Source of the DNA: Salinirubrum litoreum
Lineage (GTDB): Archaea > Halobacteriota > Halobacteria > Halobacteriales > Haloferacaceae
NCBI RefSeq assembly: GCF_020567425.1
Contig: NZ_JAJCVJ010000002.1
Span: 1,343,068-1,407,067 of the forward strand
Reading direction: 5' to 3'
Length of the DNA: 64,000 nucleotides
Made by a program: the position numbers and the translations under genes. Numbering within the stretch: position 1 is the stretch's first letter; each line of letters starts with the position of its first letter. Below are positions 39,546-48,975 of the stretch, piece by piece. The notes beneath the pieces were generated by a model. The model was not told where the DNA came from, made no database searches, and saw only the letters and a program-made list of their open reading frames with translations.

Positions 39546-41014
39546 TCGAGGACGTGTACGACGACCTCGACACCGACGTGGAGTTCGAGGAGTTCGAGGC
39601 CGCAGTCGAGGACAAAGTCGAGCAGATGGGTGGACTCGCGGACGAGGAGACGGCCGCGATGCTGATCGCACACGAACTGCGCGACGAGGAGGTCAACAGC
39701 ATCGCCGACATCGAACCGGGGATGGACGACGTGAAGTTCATCGCCAAGGTGACGAGCGTCGGCGAACTCCGAACCTTCGACCGGGACGACGCCGACGACG
39801 ACCAGGACGAGGGGAAGGTCGTCAACCTCGACGTGGCCGACGAGACCGGCACCGTGCGCGTCTCCTTCTGGGACCGGATGGCCGAGGACGCCGTGGAGTC
39901 ACTGGAGGTCGGCGAGGTCCTCCGCATCGCCGGCCGCCCGAAGGAGGGGTTCAACGGCCTCGAAGTGAGCGTGAACAAGGCGGAACCGGACCCCGACGCC
40001 GAGGTCGACGTGCAGGTGCTGGACACCTACCGCGTGGAGGACCTGACGCTCGGCGCCTCCGACGTGAACCTGAAGGGGAAACTGCTGGACGTGGACGACG
40101 GCTACCGGACCTTCAGCCGCGACGACGACTCCGAGGGGAAGGTCGCCAACCTCGCCATCGGCGATCCGACCGGCCGAATCCGGGTCACGCTGTGGGACGA
40201 GAAGGCCGAACTCGTCGAGGATCTCTCGGCGGGCACGTCCGTCGAGGTCGTCGACGGCTACGTCCGGGAGCGTGACGGCGACCTCGAACTCCACGTCGGC
40301 AACCGGGGGGCGATCGAGGAACTCGACGAGGAGATCGAGTACGTCCCCGAGACGACCGACATCGCCGCCGCCGAGATCGGCCAGACGGTCGACATCAAGG
40401 GCGGCGTCATCGAGACCGACCCCAAGCGTACCTTCGACCGCGACGACGGTTCGGAGGGGCAGGTCAGAAACATCCGCGTGAAAGACGACACCGACGACAT
40501 CCGGGTCGCGCTGTGGGGCGACAAGGCCGACCTGGACATCGAACTCGCGGACTACGTGATCGTGACCGACGTGGAGATCCAGGACGGCTGGCAGGACGAC
40601 AGAGAGGCGTCTGCCGGGTGGCGCTCGACCGTCACGGTGACCGATCAGCCAGCGGACGCCGGCGGTGCCGACACCGCCGCGACCGAGGACGCCGGCGGAA
40701 CCGACACCGACGCCGGACTCTCGTCGTTCGGGTCGTCCGGTGACGGCAGTTCGACCGGCGGCGACGAGGGGGCCGCCTCCGCAGACGGCGGGACGGGCGG
40801 CGTGACGGCGACGACCGCCGACGCCGACGGCGACGAGGCCGGCGGCGTCACGGAGTTCACCGGGACCGTCGTGCAGGCCGGGAGTCCGGTCGTGCTGGAC
40901 GACGGGCAGGAGACCCGGAGCGTCGAGACCGACGCCGACCTCAGACTCGGCGAGGAAGTGACGGTTCGCGGCCGGGAACAGGACGGCCGAATCGACGCCG
41001 ACGAAGTGTTCTGA
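39536..41014 (+). CDS. rpaC: RPA-like single-stranded DNA-binding protein
   Basis: A 492-residue protein starting at GTG 39536, preceded by a strong SD. After a short N-terminal helical part (VEFEEFEAAVEDKVEQMGGL), three OB folds follow. Each holds the RTFDRDD-type segment and a VRVSFW / IRVTLWDEKAE / IRVALWGDKAD strand: about 70-165, 180-275 and 285-380. A low-complexity linker precedes a fourth short OB-like end (TVVQAGSPVVLDDGQETR). This is the architecture of haloarchaeal RpaC/RPA2 proteins. It protects single-stranded DNA in replication and repair. A histone gene follows after 90 bp. Confidence 0.9.
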   Translation: MGVIEDVYDDLDTDVEFEEFEAAVEDKVEQMGGLADEETAAMLIAHELRDEEVNSIADIEPGMDDVKFIAKVTSVGELRTFDRDDADDDQDEGKVVNLDVADETGTVRVSFWDRMAEDAVESLEVGEVLRIAGRPKEGFNGLEVSVNKAEPDPDAEVDVQVLDTYRVEDLTLGASDVNLKGKLLDVDDGYRTFSRDDDSEGKVANLAIGDPTGRIRVTLWDEKAELVEDLSAGTSVEVVDGYVRERDGDLELHVGNRGAIEELDEEIEYVPETTDIAAAEIGQTVDIKGGVIETDPKRTFDRDDGSEGQVRNIRVKDDTDDIRVALWGDKADLDIELADYVIVTDVEIQDGWQDDREASAGWRSTVTVTDQPADAGGADTAATEDAGGTDTDAGLSSFGSSGDGSSTGGDEGAASADGGTGGVTATTADADGDEAGGVTEFTGTVVQAGSPVVLDDGQETRSVETDADLRLGEEVTVRGREQDGRIDADEVF

Positions 41015-41059
41015 TCGGGACGAGGGCCGCGTGGCACCTGTCGGCCGGCGGTCACAGCC

Positions 41060-41104
41060 CCGCGACGGAAAGCATTATACGCCGCACGGTCACGATATGA
41101 GCGT
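41060..41104 (+). promoter_or_regulatory. Histone promoter
   Basis: GCATTATACGCC at about 41072-41083 is a clean archaeal TATA box about 25 nt before ATG 41105, implying a nearly leaderless message for the histone-HDAC pair separate from rpaC. An out-of-register ATG at 41098 precedes the chosen start by seven bases. Confidence 0.55.
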
Positions 41105-41536
41105 ATGAGCGTAGAGTTGCCGTTCGCGCCGGTCGACACGATCATCCGGCGGAACGCCGGGCGCCTCCGGGTGAGTGCCGACGCGGCCGAGGAGTTGGCA
41201 CGGCGAGTGCAGGACCACGGGGCGGACCTCGCGGTCGCCGCCGCCGAACAGGCGACCGCCGACGGTCGCAAGACGCTGATGGCGGCGGACTTCGGCGTCG
41301 AACAGGTCGTCACCCGCGACGAGTTGGAACTGCCGGTCGCACCGGTCGACCGGATCGCACGACTCAAGATCGACGACAGCTACCGCGTGTCGATGGACGC
41401 CCGGATCGCGCTGGCGGACATCCTCGAGGACTACGCCGACAACGTGGCGTCGGCCGCCGCGACGCTGGCCCGCCACGCCGACAGACGCACCATCCAGGCG
41501 GAAGACATCGAGACGTACTTCGCCCTCTTCGACTGA
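41105..41536 (+). CDS. hstA: Doublet archaeal histone
   Basis: A 143-residue protein containing two fused histone folds. Fold 1 (about 4-66): LPFAPVDTIIRRNAGRLRVS then AEELARRVQDHGADLA. Fold 2 (about 76-141): LPVAPVDRIARLKIDDSYRV then DILEDYADNVASAAATLARH and RTIQAEDIETYF. Haloarchaeal histones are single-chain dimers of this kind, acidic at the surface. Loop Arg residues for DNA contact remain. Its stop overlaps the ATG of the next gene (TGATG at 41534-41538). Confidence 0.95.
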   Translation: MSVELPFAPVDTIIRRNAGRLRVSADAAEELARRVQDHGADLAVAAAEQATADGRKTLMAADFGVEQVVTRDELELPVAPVDRIARLKIDDSYRVSMDARIALADILEDYADNVASAAATLARHADRRTIQAEDIETYFALFD

Positions 41537-42543
41537 TGCAGTTCGGCTACAGCGAAGCCTGTCTGGAGCACGACACCGGCGACCGGCACCCGGAGAACCC
41601 AGACCGCCTCCGGGCGATCAAGCGCGGCCTCCAGAAGCGTCACGGCGTCGAGTACGTGGACGCCGACCCCGCGAGTACGGCCGCTGTAGCCGCCGTCCAC
41701 GACGAGGACTACGTCGCCGACGTCGAGTCCTTCTGTGAACGCGGCGGCGGCAACTGGGACCCCGACACCGTCGCCAGCGACGAGACGTGGGACGCCGCGC
41801 TCGCGTCGGCCGGCCTCGCCCAGTGGGCCGCCGAGGACGCGCTCCGAGGGGCAGACGGTCGCCGGACGCCCTTCTCGCTCGGCAGACCGCCGGGACACCA
41901 CGCCGTCGAGGACGACGCGATGGGCTTCTGTTTCTTCAACAACGCGGCGGTCGCGGCCCAGTCGGTCCTGGACGACGGACCGGCCGACAGCGTGGCGATC
42001 TTCGACTGGGACGTCCACCACGGCAACGGGACACAGGACATCTTCTACGACCGGGGCGACGTGTTCTACGCCTCCTTCCACGAGGACGGCCTGTATCCGG
42101 GCACCGGCGAGTTGGACGAGATCGGCGTCGGCGACGGGAAGGGCGCGACGCTGAACGTGCCGCTCCCGGCCGGTGCCGGTGACGCCGACTACCTACTGGC
42201 CAACGACGAGGTGCTCGCGCCGGCACTCGCCCGGTTCGATCCGGACCTGCTCGTCGTCAGTGCGGGCTTCGACGCCCACCGGCACGACCCGATCTCGCGG
42301 ATGCGCGTCTCGACGGAGGGCTACGCCCTCTTGACCGAGCGGATGCAGGAGATCAGAGACGACGTGGACTGCCCGCTGGCGTTCGTACTGGAGGGGGGAT
42401 ACGGCCTCGACACGCTCTCGGACGGCGTGGCGACGGTCCACGAGACGTTCGACGGCCGGAGTCCCATCGACCCCGACGAGGACCCCGACGAGGACGTGGT
42501 CGAACTGGTCGCCGAGGCCCGTGAGATGCACGACCTGGACTGA
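41536..42543 (+). CDS. Histone deacetylase family hydrolase (AcuC/APAH-like)
   Basis: A 335-residue zinc hydrolase starting inside the histone stop. Motifs: HPENPDRLRAIKRGL, RPPGHHA (catalytic His pair), FCFFNNAAVAAQ, DWDVHHGNGTQDIFY (zinc ligands Asp/His), SAGFDAHRHDPI, LEGGYGLDTL. This is the arginase/deacetylase fold of class II HDACs, acetylpolyamine amidohydrolases and AcuC. The substrate is unknown: acetyl-lysine in histone or other proteins, or acetylated small molecules. The overlap with the histone gene makes coupling strong. Confidence 0.93.
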   Translation: MQFGYSEACLEHDTGDRHPENPDRLRAIKRGLQKRHGVEYVDADPASTAAVAAVHDEDYVADVESFCERGGGNWDPDTVASDETWDAALASAGLAQWAAEDALRGADGRRTPFSLGRPPGHHAVEDDAMGFCFFNNAAVAAQSVLDDGPADSVAIFDWDVHHGNGTQDIFYDRGDVFYASFHEDGLYPGTGELDEIGVGDGKGATLNVPLPAGAGDADYLLANDEVLAPALARFDPDLLVVSAGFDAHRHDPISRMRVSTEGYALLTERMQEIRDDVDCPLAFVLEGGYGLDTLSDGVATVHETFDGRSPIDPDEDPDEDVVELVAEAREMHDLD

Positions 42544-42581
42544 CGACACGGCTGTTTTCCCGGTCTGACTCGGGTCTCTGA

Positions 42582-43964
42582 CTACGGTTTCGGGTCGAAG
42601 TACCCGGCGAGTTCGACGCCGAACTCGTCGGTGAGGCTCGCGAGGTCGTCACCGACCAGCACGTCGTACCCCGCGTCGAGTGCGGTGGCGACGTGCGTAC
42701 CGAGTGCCACGTCGAACAGCGCGTCGCTCCGGAGGAAGTCGGCCGCGCTCGTGAACTCGCGGTCGCGTTCGACGACGAACCGGTCGCCGTCGAGGAAGGG
42801 ACCGTAGACAGCAGGCGGGTCGTCGGCGTCGGCAGAGTCGGCCTCGCCGTCCGCGTACGTCCCGAAGAAGCCCTCGGCGTGTTCGCGGACGTGGACCGGC
42901 GGCCCGCCGTGGCGCTGGATGGCCGGTCGCTCGGCGACTTCGAGTTCACACAGCAGGACGGCGCGGTCGTCGGCGAAGGTGGTCGCGCGGAGCACGTCGA
43001 AGCCCCGGCGGTCGAGTTCGCTCCGGACGCCCGACAGCGAGCGTCTGAGCTGTGGATACAGTTGGTCGGCGACGATGTCGGGTGTCTCGAAGACGACCGC
43101 GACCGGGGTCGTCCCGCGCCGCTCCAGATGGCGGCGGAGGTCCTCGGCAGCGAGCGGTTCGGTGTCCGGCGGGAAGAACAGGTCCTCGCGGGGGGTCGCG
43201 AGGAGGTCCCGCGCGTAGTGCTGGAGGCGTGCGACGTTCTCCGGCGCACAGACGGCCGCGACGTTGCGCTCGGGGTCGGTCGGGTCGATCACGACGAGTG
43301 GATCGTCGAAGGTCGCGGTGCCGTGGTCTTCCGGGTCGAGTTCCACCGGTGGCTGCCAGTCGCTCGCGGCGTCGAGCAGTGGCCGGAAACCGCCGTACTC
43401 GACGACGAGTAGCTCCGTGAGATAGCCCGAGAAGCCGCGCGTCCGGAGGTTGCTTCCGTAGGCACCGATACCCTTCAGGAAGCGTTTACAGACGCGCACG
43501 TCGGCCGCGAGGTCGTCGGTCAGGCGTCCCCGGAGATACTCGGTGTGGAAGGGCGTGCGGTCGACCGCCGACTGGATCTCGGACGCGTCGTCGACGTCGT
43601 AGCAGGGGACGAGGTCGACCTCGAACCCCTCGAACTCGCCTTTGACGTAGGGGTGTTCGGCGTACTCCTCGTGGCCGTCCGGGAGGACCGCGTGGCCGAC
43701 CTGCAGGCCGTAGCGTTCCAGCGTCTCGCGGTCCAGGTCCGGCGGGAAGCGCACGAACAGGTCGATGTCGCGGTCGCCCGAGAGCCACGTACCGCGAGCC
43801 GTCGAGCCGACCTGGATCGCGTCTGTCGGGACGGGGAGGTCGGCGGTGGCGGACTCGACGCGCGACAGGAGGGTCGCCGTGGCGTCGGCCATGCGCTGGC
43901 GTTCGTCGGCCGAAGGGTCGATGCGGTCGCGGACGCGCGCCACGACGGCGTCGAGGTCGGTCAT
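42582..43964 (-). CDS. cca: CCA-adding enzyme (archaeal class I)
   Basis: A 460-residue tRNA nucleotidyltransferase from ATG 43964. The catalytic site is QVGSTARGTWLSGDRDIDLF, with Gly53-Ser54 and Asp66/Asp68. KGEFEGFEVDLVPCYDV supplies the third acid. VCKRFLKGIGAYGSNLRTRG and GFSGYLTELLVVEYGGFRPL are further class I marks. It adds CCA to tRNA 3' ends; none of the four tRNA genes in this window encodes CCA, so it is essential. It is followed by the tRNA-Asn gene on the other strand. Confidence 0.95.
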   Translation of the reverse strand: MTDLDAVVARVRDRIDPSADERQRMADATATLLSRVESATADLPVPTDAIQVGSTARGTWLSGDRDIDLFVRFPPDLDRETLERYGLQVGHAVLPDGHEEYAEHPYVKGEFEGFEVDLVPCYDVDDASEIQSAVDRTPFHTEYLRGRLTDDLAADVRVCKRFLKGIGAYGSNLRTRGFSGYLTELLVVEYGGFRPLLDAASDWQPPVELDPEDHGTATFDDPLVVIDPTDPERNVAAVCAPENVARLQHYARDLLATPREDLFFPPDTEPLAAEDLRRHLERRGTTPVAVVFETPDIVADQLYPQLRRSLSGVRSELDRRGFDVLRATTFADDRAVLLCELEVAERPAIQRHGGPPVHVREHAEGFFGTYADGEADSADADDPPAVYGPFLDGDRFVVERDREFTSAADFLRSDALFDVALGTHVATALDAGYDVLVGDDLASLTDEFGVELAGYFDPKP

Positions 43965-44125
43965 CGTCCGGTGTTCGAGCGAGTCGGCCGAAAGCGTGTC
44001 GGAACGGCGGGCGGTCGGCGGGCACGTGTCGACCGGCGGCCAGTGGGTCGTGTCACGGGCTGTCGCGGTCCCGTCGCCCGAAAGCGAAAGCCCTAATTAA
44101 GTACCTCGTGTTATCGGGAGATAGA

Positions 44126-44198
44126 GCCGTCGTAGCTCAGTTGGTAGAGCACCTCGCTGTTAACGAGGTGGTCCCAGGTTCGAGCCCTGGCGACGGCG
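44126..44198 (+). tRNA. tRNA-Asn (GTT)
   Basis: A 73-nt tRNA. Acceptor GCCGTCG/CGACGGC, anticodon stem CCTCG/CGAGG around CTGTTAA (anticodon GTT), T arm AGGTTCGAGCCCT. Discriminator G, CCA not encoded. A TATA box CTAATTAAG lies about 30 nt upstream at 44092-44100. Confidence 0.97.
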
Positions 44199-44485
44199 TG
44201 GTTCTCCTCGAGACATGCCTCGTGAGCCGGAGGTGTGCGTATCGTTTCGTGTGGAGATCGTGAGTGGAACGTGTGTCGGACGTCGGTCTCTTCCTCTCGG
44301 TCGTGAACGCCGGCGCGTCACGCCGTCCGACGAGTGGGCTGTCGGACCAGTCCGACAGAACGGGTCACGGCTCACGAGCGCCACGGTGAGTCGGGAGGTG
44401 GTCGGCAGAAGTCGGTATCGAGCGCCGGAGCGTCCGGGCGTCGATGTGTCGCAGTCGCGTGTCGAGGCGTCGGTGTGTCGCCGGT

Positions 44486-44737
44486 TCAGCTGTCGGCGGT
44501 GACGTAGATCATCGGGCCGACGACGAGCAGTACGATCCCCAAGAAGAGGTAGTGGAACGGCAGAATCGACTGCGGCGTCAGCGCGAAGATCAGCCCGAAC
44601 ACGGTGACGTTGATGCCGATCAACTGCTGTGATCTCAGGGGGAGCGCCCCGAGCGTCGTCACGACGAAACCGAGGAGCAGCGCCTGCCCGACGTTGTAGT
44701 TGAGCAGAAAGCTGTCGATCACCTGTAGCGGGAGCAT
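44486..44737 (-). CDS. Small three-helix membrane protein
   Basis: An 83-residue protein (MLPLQVIDSFLLNYNVGQAL) with three hydrophobic segments (about 16-34, 40-56, 60-80). It has no charged signature and ends IYVTADS. Similar short proteins occur in haloarchaea without assigned function. It lies 91 bp downstream of another small membrane gene on the same strand. Confidence 0.65.
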   Translation of the reverse strand: MLPLQVIDSFLLNYNVGQALLLGFVVTTLGALPLRSQQLIGINVTVFGLIFALTPQSILPFHYLFLGIVLLVVGPMIYVTADS

Positions 44738-44828
44738 CCTTGGCCGTAGTTCGACCGGAATCGGCCATTAAAGTTCCGTTCCCGGTCGGCGTCACCCGCC
44801 CCCCGTTCGCCGACGCCAGACGGCGGCG

Positions 44829-45074
44829 TCACTCCCGATCCATCGGGCCGGTGATGTCCAGCGGGCGGAGCCAGCCCCACCAGATCACGACGACCATCCC
44901 GCCGTACCCGAGGACGTAGACCACCATACCGAGCGTGTCGTACCCCAGTTCGCCGAGGAACCGGCGGGCGATCCCGGAGCCCGCGACACCCACCAGCAGG
45001 ATCACCGCGAGCAGGAGCGTGTCGCTCGTCAGCAGGCTCCGCCCGCCGTCTGCCGCACTCGCGTCGTCGCTCAT
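44829..45074 (-). CDS. Small two-helix membrane protein
   Basis: An 81-residue protein from ATG 45074 (MSDDASAADGGRSLLTSDTL). An acidic head precedes two membrane segments (about 19-35 and 47-66), and the tail is GWLRPLDITGPMDRE. A longer frame runs 5' but has no support. Unknown function. Confidence 0.65.
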   Translation of the reverse strand: MSDDASAADGGRSLLTSDTLLLAVILLVGVAGSGIARRFLGELGYDTLGMVVYVLGYGGMVVVIWWGWLRPLDITGPMDRE

Positions 45075-45203
45075 ACCCCCAGTTGGGAACCGACGACCCT
45101 GAACCCCTCGGTTCGTCGCGCCCGCTCCCCCTCGTCCTCCGCGCCCGCCACTGTGACACACACTCACGATGCCGCTTTACCGGCGGGCGTCGTGGCGACC
45201 GTC

Positions 45204-46457
45204 ATGGACTACCGCTCCGTCCCCGAGTCGCACCGCGAGGCGTTCTTCGACGCGGTGCGCTACGCCTTCAGGCCGGAAGACGGCCCGGCGTGGGAGCGAC
45301 CGGACGACGACGAAGACCGACCGAGACCGATGACGCTGCGCGGGATGTACGACGCCGACCCGGCGACGCCGGACGCCGAGTTGTCCGCCGACGACCTCCA
45401 CGCGACCGGCGGCTACTACGACTTCACGACCCGCATCCGCGACGACTGGCACACCGCCGGCGGCGTGAGCGTCGTCACCGCCGATCCGACGATCCGGCGC
45501 TCGGGCGTCGTGGCGACGATGCTCGACGAGATGCTCGCGGAGTTCCGCGACGAGGGCGTCGACTTCTCCGTCCTGTGGCCCTTCGAGTACGACTTCTACC
45601 GGCGGTTCGGCTGGGCGAAGTCGAACGACACCGCACTCGTGACACTTCCACCAGAGGCACTCGCGGCGGTCGCCCCCGACCCGGCCGGCGAGTTCGTCCG
45701 CCTCACAGCCGACGACTGGGAGACGGTCGAGTCGGTCCGCGACGAGTGGGCGACCGAGGCGCTGGCGGTCCGGCGGAGCGAGGCGTTCTGGCGCTACCGC
45801 ATCTTCGACTCCTGGCAGTCGGACCCCTACGCCTACGGCTGGGAACGCGACGGGGAGCTTCGCGGCTACCTCGTCTACCGCGTCGAGGAAGGCGAGGGTG
45901 ACGACGGGAAGACGATGGCAGTGACCGAACTCGCGGGCGTGGACCGCGAGGCGACCGACCACCTGTACCGCTTCTGCCGGAACCACGACTCGCAGGTGGA
46001 GTCGGTCCGCATCCGGCTGCCGGTCGACACGTCGCTCCTCGACCGACTGACCGATCCGCGCGCGGCCGACGTCGAAATCCGACCGGGACCGATGGTCCGC
46101 ATCGTGGACGTGGCGCGCGCGCTGTCGGCGCTGTCGTACCCCGCCGGCGTCTCGACGACGGTCACGCTGTCGGTGTCCGACCCGCGCTGTGACTGGAACG
46201 AGGGACGCTTCGAACTCTCGGTCGCGGACGGCAGCGGGACCGTGACGTGGCTAACCGAGACGAGTGAGGCGGGTGCGGACGCCCACCTCGGGGTCGGGCC
46301 GCTGTCGCAACTCGCGGTCGGGTCGCTGTCGGCGAGCGAGTTGGCGTCCTACGGCGACGTCGCGGGGCCGGACCGGGACGCGCCGGCCGAACAGACGGTC
46401 GAGACGCTGGCCGCGCTGTTCCCGAAGGAACCGGTCTACCTGCGGGAAGGGTTCTGA
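45204..46457 (+). CDS. GNAT N-acetyltransferase, Eis-like
   Basis: A 417-residue protein from ATG 45204 (MDYRSVPESHREAFFDAVRY). The first 150 residues form a GNAT domain with the acetyl-CoA loop SVVTADPTIRRSGVVATMLD, then WPFEYDFYRRFGWAKS. A second GNAT-like half follows (KTMAVTELAGVDREATDHLY), and the last 110 residues form an SCP2/sterol carrier-like domain (EGRFELSVADGSGTVTWLTE). This is the layout of the Eis family, multi-acetylating enzymes in bacteria. The substrate here is unknown. Confidence 0.87.
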   Translation: MDYRSVPESHREAFFDAVRYAFRPEDGPAWERPDDDEDRPRPMTLRGMYDADPATPDAELSADDLHATGGYYDFTTRIRDDWHTAGGVSVVTADPTIRRSGVVATMLDEMLAEFRDEGVDFSVLWPFEYDFYRRFGWAKSNDTALVTLPPEALAAVAPDPAGEFVRLTADDWETVESVRDEWATEALAVRRSEAFWRYRIFDSWQSDPYAYGWERDGELRGYLVYRVEEGEGDDGKTMAVTELAGVDREATDHLYRFCRNHDSQVESVRIRLPVDTSLLDRLTDPRAADVEIRPGPMVRIVDVARALSALSYPAGVSTTVTLSVSDPRCDWNEGRFELSVADGSGTVTWLTETSEAGADAHLGVGPLSQLAVGSLSASELASYGDVAGPDRDAPAEQTVETLAALFPKEPVYLREGF

Positions 46458-46543
46458 CGCGCCGGGCGTCGGGGCATCGTCGCTGTCGGCGATCTGGGCG
46501 GCGAGACGCCTATTCTTTTGTCGGCACCGGGAGTACTCGGGGT

Positions 46544-47569
46544 GTGGTCGACCTACTGCCCCTCCTGTTGTTCGCCGCCGCCGGGACCGCCCTCGCCTGG
46601 AAGGGCGGCGAGGTACTCGTCGCCTCCTCGGATCGCCTCGGGGCGTACTACGGCCTGCCGGCCATCGTCCAGGGGGCGATCATCGCCGCCGTCGGCTCGT
46701 CGTTTCCGGAACTGTCGAGTACCGTCATCGCGGCCGTGATCTACAACGAGTTCGAGATCGGCGTCGGTGCCATCGTCGGCTCTGCCGTGTTCAACATCCT
46801 CGTCATCCCGGCGGTGTCGGCTCTGCTCGGCGAGGGGAGTCTCGCGTCGAACCGCGATCTGGTCTACAAGGAAGCGCAGTTCTACATCCTCTCCATCGCC
46901 GTCCTCCTGTTGACGTTCTCGATGGCGGTGATCTACTTCCCGACGCTCGGCAACGGGACGCGACTGGACGGGACGCTGTACTGGTGGCTCGCGCTCGCGC
47001 CGGTCGCCTTCTACGGCCTCTACATCTTCATCCAGTACCACGACACCATCGAGTACGTCCCGGACGTGCCCATAGACACCGGGCGCATCGACCCGCGCAG
47101 AGAGTGGGGGATGCTCGTCGTCTCGTTGGTCCTGATCCTCGTCGGCGCGGAGTTCCTCGTCCGGGCGGCCGTGGGGTTGGGTGACGCGTTCGGCACCTCG
47201 ACGTTCCTCTGGGGCTTGACGGTCGTCGCGGCCGGGACGAGTCTCCCGGACACCTTCGTCTCGGTGTCGGCCGCGCGGGTCGGCAACGCCTCGGTCAGTC
47301 TGGCGAACGTCCTCGGGAGCAACATCTTCGCCCTGCTGGTGGCGTTGCCGGCGGGCGTGATCGCGGCGGGCCAGACGACGGTGGACTTCGGGGTCGTCGT
47401 CCCGATGATGGGCTTTCTCATCGTCGCGTCCATCGCCTTCTTCGGCGTGCTCCGGACCGACATGGTGTTGTCCCGGCGCGAGTCGTATCTGCTGTTGGGC
47501 TTCTACGGCGTGTTCATCGTCTGGTTGATCTCCGAGAGCCTCGGCGTCACGAATCTGGTGCGGTTGTGA
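46544..47569 (+). CDS. Calcium/sodium antiporter (CaCA family)
   Basis: A 341-residue membrane protein starting at GTG 46544, with 10 membrane segments. The two alpha repeats are clear: IIAAVGSSFPELSSTVIAAV followed by GAIVGSAVFNILVIPA in the first half, and TVVAAGTSLPDTFVSVSAAR followed by ANVLGSNIFALLVALP in the second. These bind the exchanged cations. The YrbG/NCX-like family expels Ca2+ using Na+. In the second repeat the usual GTSLPE has Asp (GTSLPD), a conservative change. Confidence 0.9.
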   Translation: MVDLLPLLLFAAAGTALAWKGGEVLVASSDRLGAYYGLPAIVQGAIIAAVGSSFPELSSTVIAAVIYNEFEIGVGAIVGSAVFNILVIPAVSALLGEGSLASNRDLVYKEAQFYILSIAVLLLTFSMAVIYFPTLGNGTRLDGTLYWWLALAPVAFYGLYIFIQYHDTIEYVPDVPIDTGRIDPRREWGMLVVSLVLILVGAEFLVRAAVGLGDAFGTSTFLWGLTVVAAGTSLPDTFVSVSAARVGNASVSLANVLGSNIFALLVALPAGVIAAGQTTVDFGVVVPMMGFLIVASIAFFGVLRTDMVLSRRESYLLLGFYGVFIVWLISESLGVTNLVRL

Positions 47570-47652
47570 CCGACGAGTAGCACAGCGACACCCACACTAC
47601 ACCACCCGAGACGACAGGTGTTCTTTTCCCCACAGCCTCCCAACCGCGAGTC

Positions 47653-48975
47653 ATGAGCCACGACGACCTGAAGCGATCCGGGTTCAAACACCGGACCCGG
47701 ATCGCCGAGGCGCGCGAGCGACTGCTCGCCGCCCTGACGTCGACCGACCGGACCGAGTCGGTCCCGCTCGGCTCCGCCGACGGCCGTGTCCTCGCCGAGT
47801 CGATCACGGCCGGCGTCCCGGTGCCGGGGTACGACCGCGCCGCGATGGACGGCTGGGCGGTCCGCGCCGAGGACACCTTCGGCGCGTCCGACCGCTCGCC
47901 GGCGATCCTCCGGCAACACGCAGACGCCGAGACCGACTCGGCCGCTCCGGCCGACGTCGACTCCGTCCCGCCGGGCGAGGCGGTCCGGGTCCACACCGGG
48001 AGCGCGATGCCCGGAGGCGCAGACGCGGTCGTCATGATCGAACACACCGAGGCGGTCGGCACCGAAGTCGAGGTGTTCGACGCGGTCGCCGAAGGCGAGA
48101 ACGTCGGTGACGCGGGCGAGGACGTGGCGGTCGGCCAGCGACTGTACGATCCCGGCCACCGACTGCGGCCCTCCGATCTCGGCCTGCTGAAGTCGGTCGG
48201 GATCGACACACCCGAGGTGTACGCGGAACCGACCGTCGGCGTCGTCCCGACCGGCGACGAGATCGTCCAGCACGACCCGAGTCCGGGCGAAGTCATCGAG
48301 ACGAACGGCCTGACCGTCTCACAGCTCGTCGAGCGCTGGGGCGGGCAGGCGACCTACCGTAACATCGTCCCGGACGACCCGAACGCGATCCGGGCCGCGA
48401 TCCAGCGCGACCTGACGAAGGACGTCGTTGTCACGACCGGCGGGTCCTCGGTCGGGGAGCGCGACCACACGGTCGAGGTGATCGACGAGTTGGGCGAGGT
48501 GCTGGTCCACGGGGTCGCACTCAAGCCGGGCCACCCCGTCGCGCTCGGCGTCGTCGAGGAGACGCCAGTGCTCGCACTGCCGGGCTACCCCGTCGCCTGC
48601 ATCGTCAACGCGGTGCAGTTCCTGCGGCCCGCCATCAGAGCGGTCGCCGGTCGGGAGTCACCGGTACCGGACCACCCGACCACCGAGGCGACCCTCGCCC
48701 GGAAGATCGACAGCGAACCCGGCGTCCGGACGTTCGCCCGCGTCCGACTGGCGTCCGACCGTGCGGACCCGGACGCAGGCGTGGACGACACCGACGACAC
48801 CGACGACGCCAGCGACCGGGCCGGCCGTCCGCAGGCGATCCCGACGCGGGCCTCCGGATCGGGCGTCCTCTCGAGCGTCGCCCTCGCCGACGGGTGGGTC
48901 GTCGTCCCCGAGGACAGCGAGGGGATTCCGGCCGAGGCGACCGTCGCGGTCGAAGACTGGGAGTGGTCGCCGTGA
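47653..48975 (+). CDS. moeA: Molybdopterin molybdenumtransferase MoeA (first copy)
   Basis: A 440-residue enzyme (MSHDDLKRSGFKHRTRIAEA). VPVPGYDRAAMDGWAVRAED is the MoeA start motif, then VHTGSAMPGGADAVVMIEHT, PTGDEIVQHDPSPGEVIETN, TTGGSSVGERDHT and ALKPGHPVALG. The LPGYPVACIVNAVQF loop and a C-terminal beta part follow. MoeA inserts molybdate (or tungstate) into adenylated molybdopterin. An acidic insert with Thr/Asp repeats lies near residue 375. Its stop overlaps the start of a second moeA (GTGA at 48972). Confidence 0.93.
   Translation: MSHDDLKRSGFKHRTRIAEARERLLAALTSTDRTESVPLGSADGRVLAESITAGVPVPGYDRAAMDGWAVRAEDTFGASDRSPAILRQHADAETDSAAPADVDSVPPGEAVRVHTGSAMPGGADAVVMIEHTEAVGTEVEVFDAVAEGENVGDAGEDVAVGQRLYDPGHRLRPSDLGLLKSVGIDTPEVYAEPTVGVVPTGDEIVQHDPSPGEVIETNGLTVSQLVERWGGQATYRNIVPDDPNAIRAAIQRDLTKDVVVTTGGSSVGERDHTVEVIDELGEVLVHGVALKPGHPVALGVVEETPVLALPGYPVACIVNAVQFLRPAIRAVAGRESPVPDHPTTEATLARKIDSEPGVRTFARVRLASDRADPDAGVDDTDDTDDASDRAGRPQAIPTRASGSGVLSSVALADGWVVVPEDSEGIPAEATVAVEDWEWSP

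Noticed and set aside
44199-44485. Possible gene after tRNA-Asn
   Set aside because: The plus-strand frame (44215-44502) has unnatural Arg/Ser/Val composition, no start signal and overlaps the convergent small membrane gene.
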